Part shown: positions 4,958 through 6,298 of the stretch, piece by piece
How positions within the stretch are numbered: the stretch's first letter is position 1
Layout: the number at the start of each line of letters is the position of its first letter
Assembly (NCBI GenBank): GCA_025453375.1
Contig: JALOQT010000070.1
Location: 1 to 6,298 of the forward strand
Source: Phycisphaerales bacterium
Lineage (GTDB): Bacteria > Planctomycetota > Phycisphaerae > Phycisphaerales > UBA1924
Direction: 5' to 3'
Length of the DNA stretch: 6,298 nucleotides
Position numbers and translations under genes: made by a program
Notes under the pieces: model-generated
Databases searched by the model: none
Told to the model about the DNA's origin: nothing
Seen by the model: the letters and a program-made list of their open reading frames with translations, nothing else

Positions 4958-6151
4958 ATGAGTCGCATCAACACCAACGTTTCAGCTTTGATCGCCCGTC
5001 GGAACCTGTCCGAGAACAACAACGGTCTGAACACGACGCTCGAGCGTCTGTCCACCGGCCTGCGGATCAACCGCGGCAAGGACGACCCCGCCGGCCTGAT
5101 CGCCAGCGAGAACTTGCGGGCCGAGAAGTCGGCCCTCACCGCCGCGATCAGCAACGCCGAGCGCGCCGACCAGATCGTCAACATCGCCGAAGGTGGCCTG
5201 CAGGAACTCAGCACCCTGCTGACGGACCTTCGCGGCCTGGTGACGGCCACGGCCAACGGCGCCGGTCTGAGCACCGAAGAGAAGAACGCCAACCAGCTGC
5301 AGATCGACTCGATCCTGCAGACCATCGACCGCCTCAGCGAGTCGACCAACTTCCAGGGCGTCAAGCTCCTCAACGGCAATCTGGATTTCACAACCACCGG
5401 ACTGGCTCCGGCGGTCACCGACTTCAAGGTCAACGCCGCCAAGCTCTCCAGCACCGGCAGCCAGACGGTCCAGGCGGCCATCACCGCTTCGGCCCAGCGG
5501 GCAGGTGTCGAACTGCGTCTCTCCGCAACGACGATCAACCCGGCATCGGGCAGCCTCGTTCGTCTCGAAATCGCCGGGGCCACAGGCAGCCGCGAGTTCA
5601 GCTTCGGTCGCGGAACGACCGTCTCAGCCGCGGCAGCCGCCGTCAACGCCTTCAAGGAAGTCCTGGGTGTCTCAGCGGCTGTCGGCATCAGCGGTCGCGG
5701 CCTGGTGATCAAGAGCACCGAGTTCGGCTCCGATCAGTTCGCCTCGATCCGCGTGGTCGATACGGGCAGCCTCGCCGGTGCGACGCTGCGTCGCCAGGTG
5801 ACCAATGACGAAGATGTCTTCACCTCGACCGGCGCGATCGCTGTGGCCAACAACGTCACGCAGCGTGACGAAGGCCAGAACGTCGCCGGGTCGATCAATG
5901 GTCTGATCGCCACCGGCAAGGGCCGCACGCTCTCAGTCGCCAGCGACTTCCTGGATGTGTCGATCTCCCTGCGGACCAGCGACCAGCGCCGCACAGCAGA
6001 TCACCACGCCGATCTCCGCCTTCACCATCACCGGTGGCGGGGCACAGTTCCAGCTCGCGTCGAATGTCGATCTGAACGGCCGTGTCAGCCTGGGCATTCA
6101 GAATGTGTCCAGCCGCTCGCTGGGCAACTCGTCGATCGGCTTCCTCTCTGA
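4958..6151 (+). CDS. fliC: Flagellin, reading frame broken near residue 342
   Basis: Flagellin is the secreted subunit that builds the flagellar filament. The N-terminal D0/D1 core (residues 1 to about 145) is typical: MSRINTNVSALIARRNL, the LSTGLRINRGKDDPAGLIAS block at 31-50, and STNFQGVKLLNG at 129-140. Residues about 146-340 are the variable surface region. Within it, about 200-267 (VRLEIAG to IRVVDTG) resembles the flagellin/hook IN motif, and GQNVAGSINGLIATGKG follows at about 306-322. From residue 342 the frame gives a His-, Arg- and Cys-rich tail of 56 residues that is unlike flagellin and ends at TGA 6149-6151. The proper C-terminal sequence continues in the next frame (see 5982-6298). 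The break lies at a 7-bp tandem duplication. The start is supported by GGAGG 8 bases upstream. As read, the protein lacks the C-terminal D1/D0 helices needed for export and polymerisation and would not form filaments. The gene symbol is a generic label. Confidence 0.9.
   Translation: MSRINTNVSALIARRNLSENNNGLNTTLERLSTGLRINRGKDDPAGLIASENLRAEKSALTAAISNAERADQIVNIAEGGLQELSTLLTDLRGLVTATANGAGLSTEEKNANQLQIDSILQTIDRLSESTNFQGVKLLNGNLDFTTTGLAPAVTDFKVNAAKLSSTGSQTVQAAITASAQRAGVELRLSATTINPASGSLVRLEIAGATGSREFSFGRGTTVSAAAAAVNAFKEVLGVSAAVGISGRGLVIKSTEFGSDQFASIRVVDTGSLAGATLRRQVTNDEDVFTSTGAIAVANNVTQRDEGQNVAGSINGLIATGKGRTLSVASDFLDVSISLRTSDQRRTADHHADLRLHHHRWRGTVPARVECRSERPCQPGHSECVQPLAGQLVDRLPL
5975..5988 (+). 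repeat. 7-bp tandem duplication at the flagellin frameshift
   Basis: ACCAGCG occurs at 5975-5981 and at 5982-5988. Seven is not a multiple of three, so one extra copy shifts the frame by one base. Deleting either copy joins SISLRTS to AAQQITTPISAF and continues as normal flagellin. A single inserted G at 5981 would explain the shift equally well, giving RTSTSAAQQ. Confidence 0.8.
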
Positions 6152-6298
6152 CCTGGCTTCAGGCAAGCGGTTCAACGTCAATTCACGCGGTGCCGACACT
6201 GTCGGTGCGGCGAAGGTCGTTGAAGAGGCCATCCGCGGCGTCTCCGCTCTCCGCGGGCGCCTCGGTGCCTTCCAGAAGAACAACATCGGTGCGACGAT
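5982..6298 (+). pseudogene. fliC: Displaced C-terminal part of the flagellin (shifted frame, runs off window)
   Basis: In the frame one base ahead of the annotated flagellin, codons from 5982 to the window end are open for 105 residues without a stop. They read TSAAQQITTPISAFTITGGG, then FQLASNVDLNGRVSLGIQ, then a C-terminal D1-like segment AAKVVEEAIRGVSALRGRLG followed by AFQKNNIGAT. The GRLGAFQKN block is a hallmark of flagellin C-terminal D1, so this is the rest of the same gene. It has no start codon or ribosome-binding site of its own. About 60 further residues (C-terminal D1/D0) would be expected beyond the window. It is labelled a pseudogene part only because the frame is broken here. 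Confidence 0.8.

Noticed and set aside
4749..4961. 70-codon frame before flagellin with two CxxC pairs (CVFC, CGVC), overlapping the flagellin ATG
   Set aside because: It looks zinc-ribbon-like at first, but it has no Shine-Dalgarno and runs through the terminator-like structure, the sigma28-like promoter and the leader hairpins. Its second half is low-quality sequence. Most likely chance.
5975..5992. Programmed +1 ribosomal frameshift in flagellin
   Set aside because: No known slippery codon, in-frame stop or stimulatory element is seen at the site. The tandem duplication explains the shift more simply, and programmed shifting is not known for flagellins.
1..6298. CRISPR arrays, tRNA or rRNA genes, insertion sequences, attachment sites
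   Set aside because: No regularly spaced repeats, cloverleaf sequences, transposase-like proteins or terminal inverted repeats were seen on either strand. The window reads as stable chromosomal DNA.

Overview
This window is a GC-rich chromosomal segment. All its genes lie on the + strand. The flagellin type (a GKDDPAGL-type D0/D1 core plus a flagellin IN-like motif), the codon usage and the overall gene style suggest a planctomycete, perhaps of the Phycisphaerae. That placement is an inference from memory of protein families, not a database result.

Layout. Bases 1-145 are non-coding; they hold a 14-bp tandem repeat and a sigma70-like promoter. Next comes a probable two-gene operon: a 108-residue single-span membrane protein (146-472) and a family-4-type uracil-DNA glycosylase (506-1297), closed by a hairpin/T-tract terminator. 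An unrecognised 536-residue exported protein (1368-2978) follows. Glucose-6-phosphate isomerase (pgi, 3030-4691) comes next; its -10-like box lies so close to the ATG that the mRNA may be leaderless. A 266-bp intergenic region (4692-4957) holds two candidate terminator structures, a sigma28-like promoter and a flagellin mRNA leader with three predicted hairpins. Flagellin starts at 4958 and runs off the right edge, with its frame broken near 5981.

The genes do not form one pathway. They cover DNA repair, an unknown envelope or periplasmic function, glycolysis/gluconeogenesis and motility. The internal terminators and separate promoters fit independent expression.

Three points stand out. (1) All four cysteines expected to hold the 4Fe-4S cluster of family-4 uracil-DNA glycosylases are replaced (Ala86, Ala89, Val157, Ser173), while the glycosylase motifs remain. 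(2) The flagellin leader shows two CACGGAG elements, each in a predicted hairpin loop, the second being the Shine-Dalgarno sequence; this resembles a CsrA-type translational switch. (3) The flagellin frame is broken exactly at a 7-bp tandem duplication (ACCAGCG twice), and removing one copy restores a normal flagellin C-terminal region. This could be a sequencing error, a fresh mutation or a slippage-based on/off switch.
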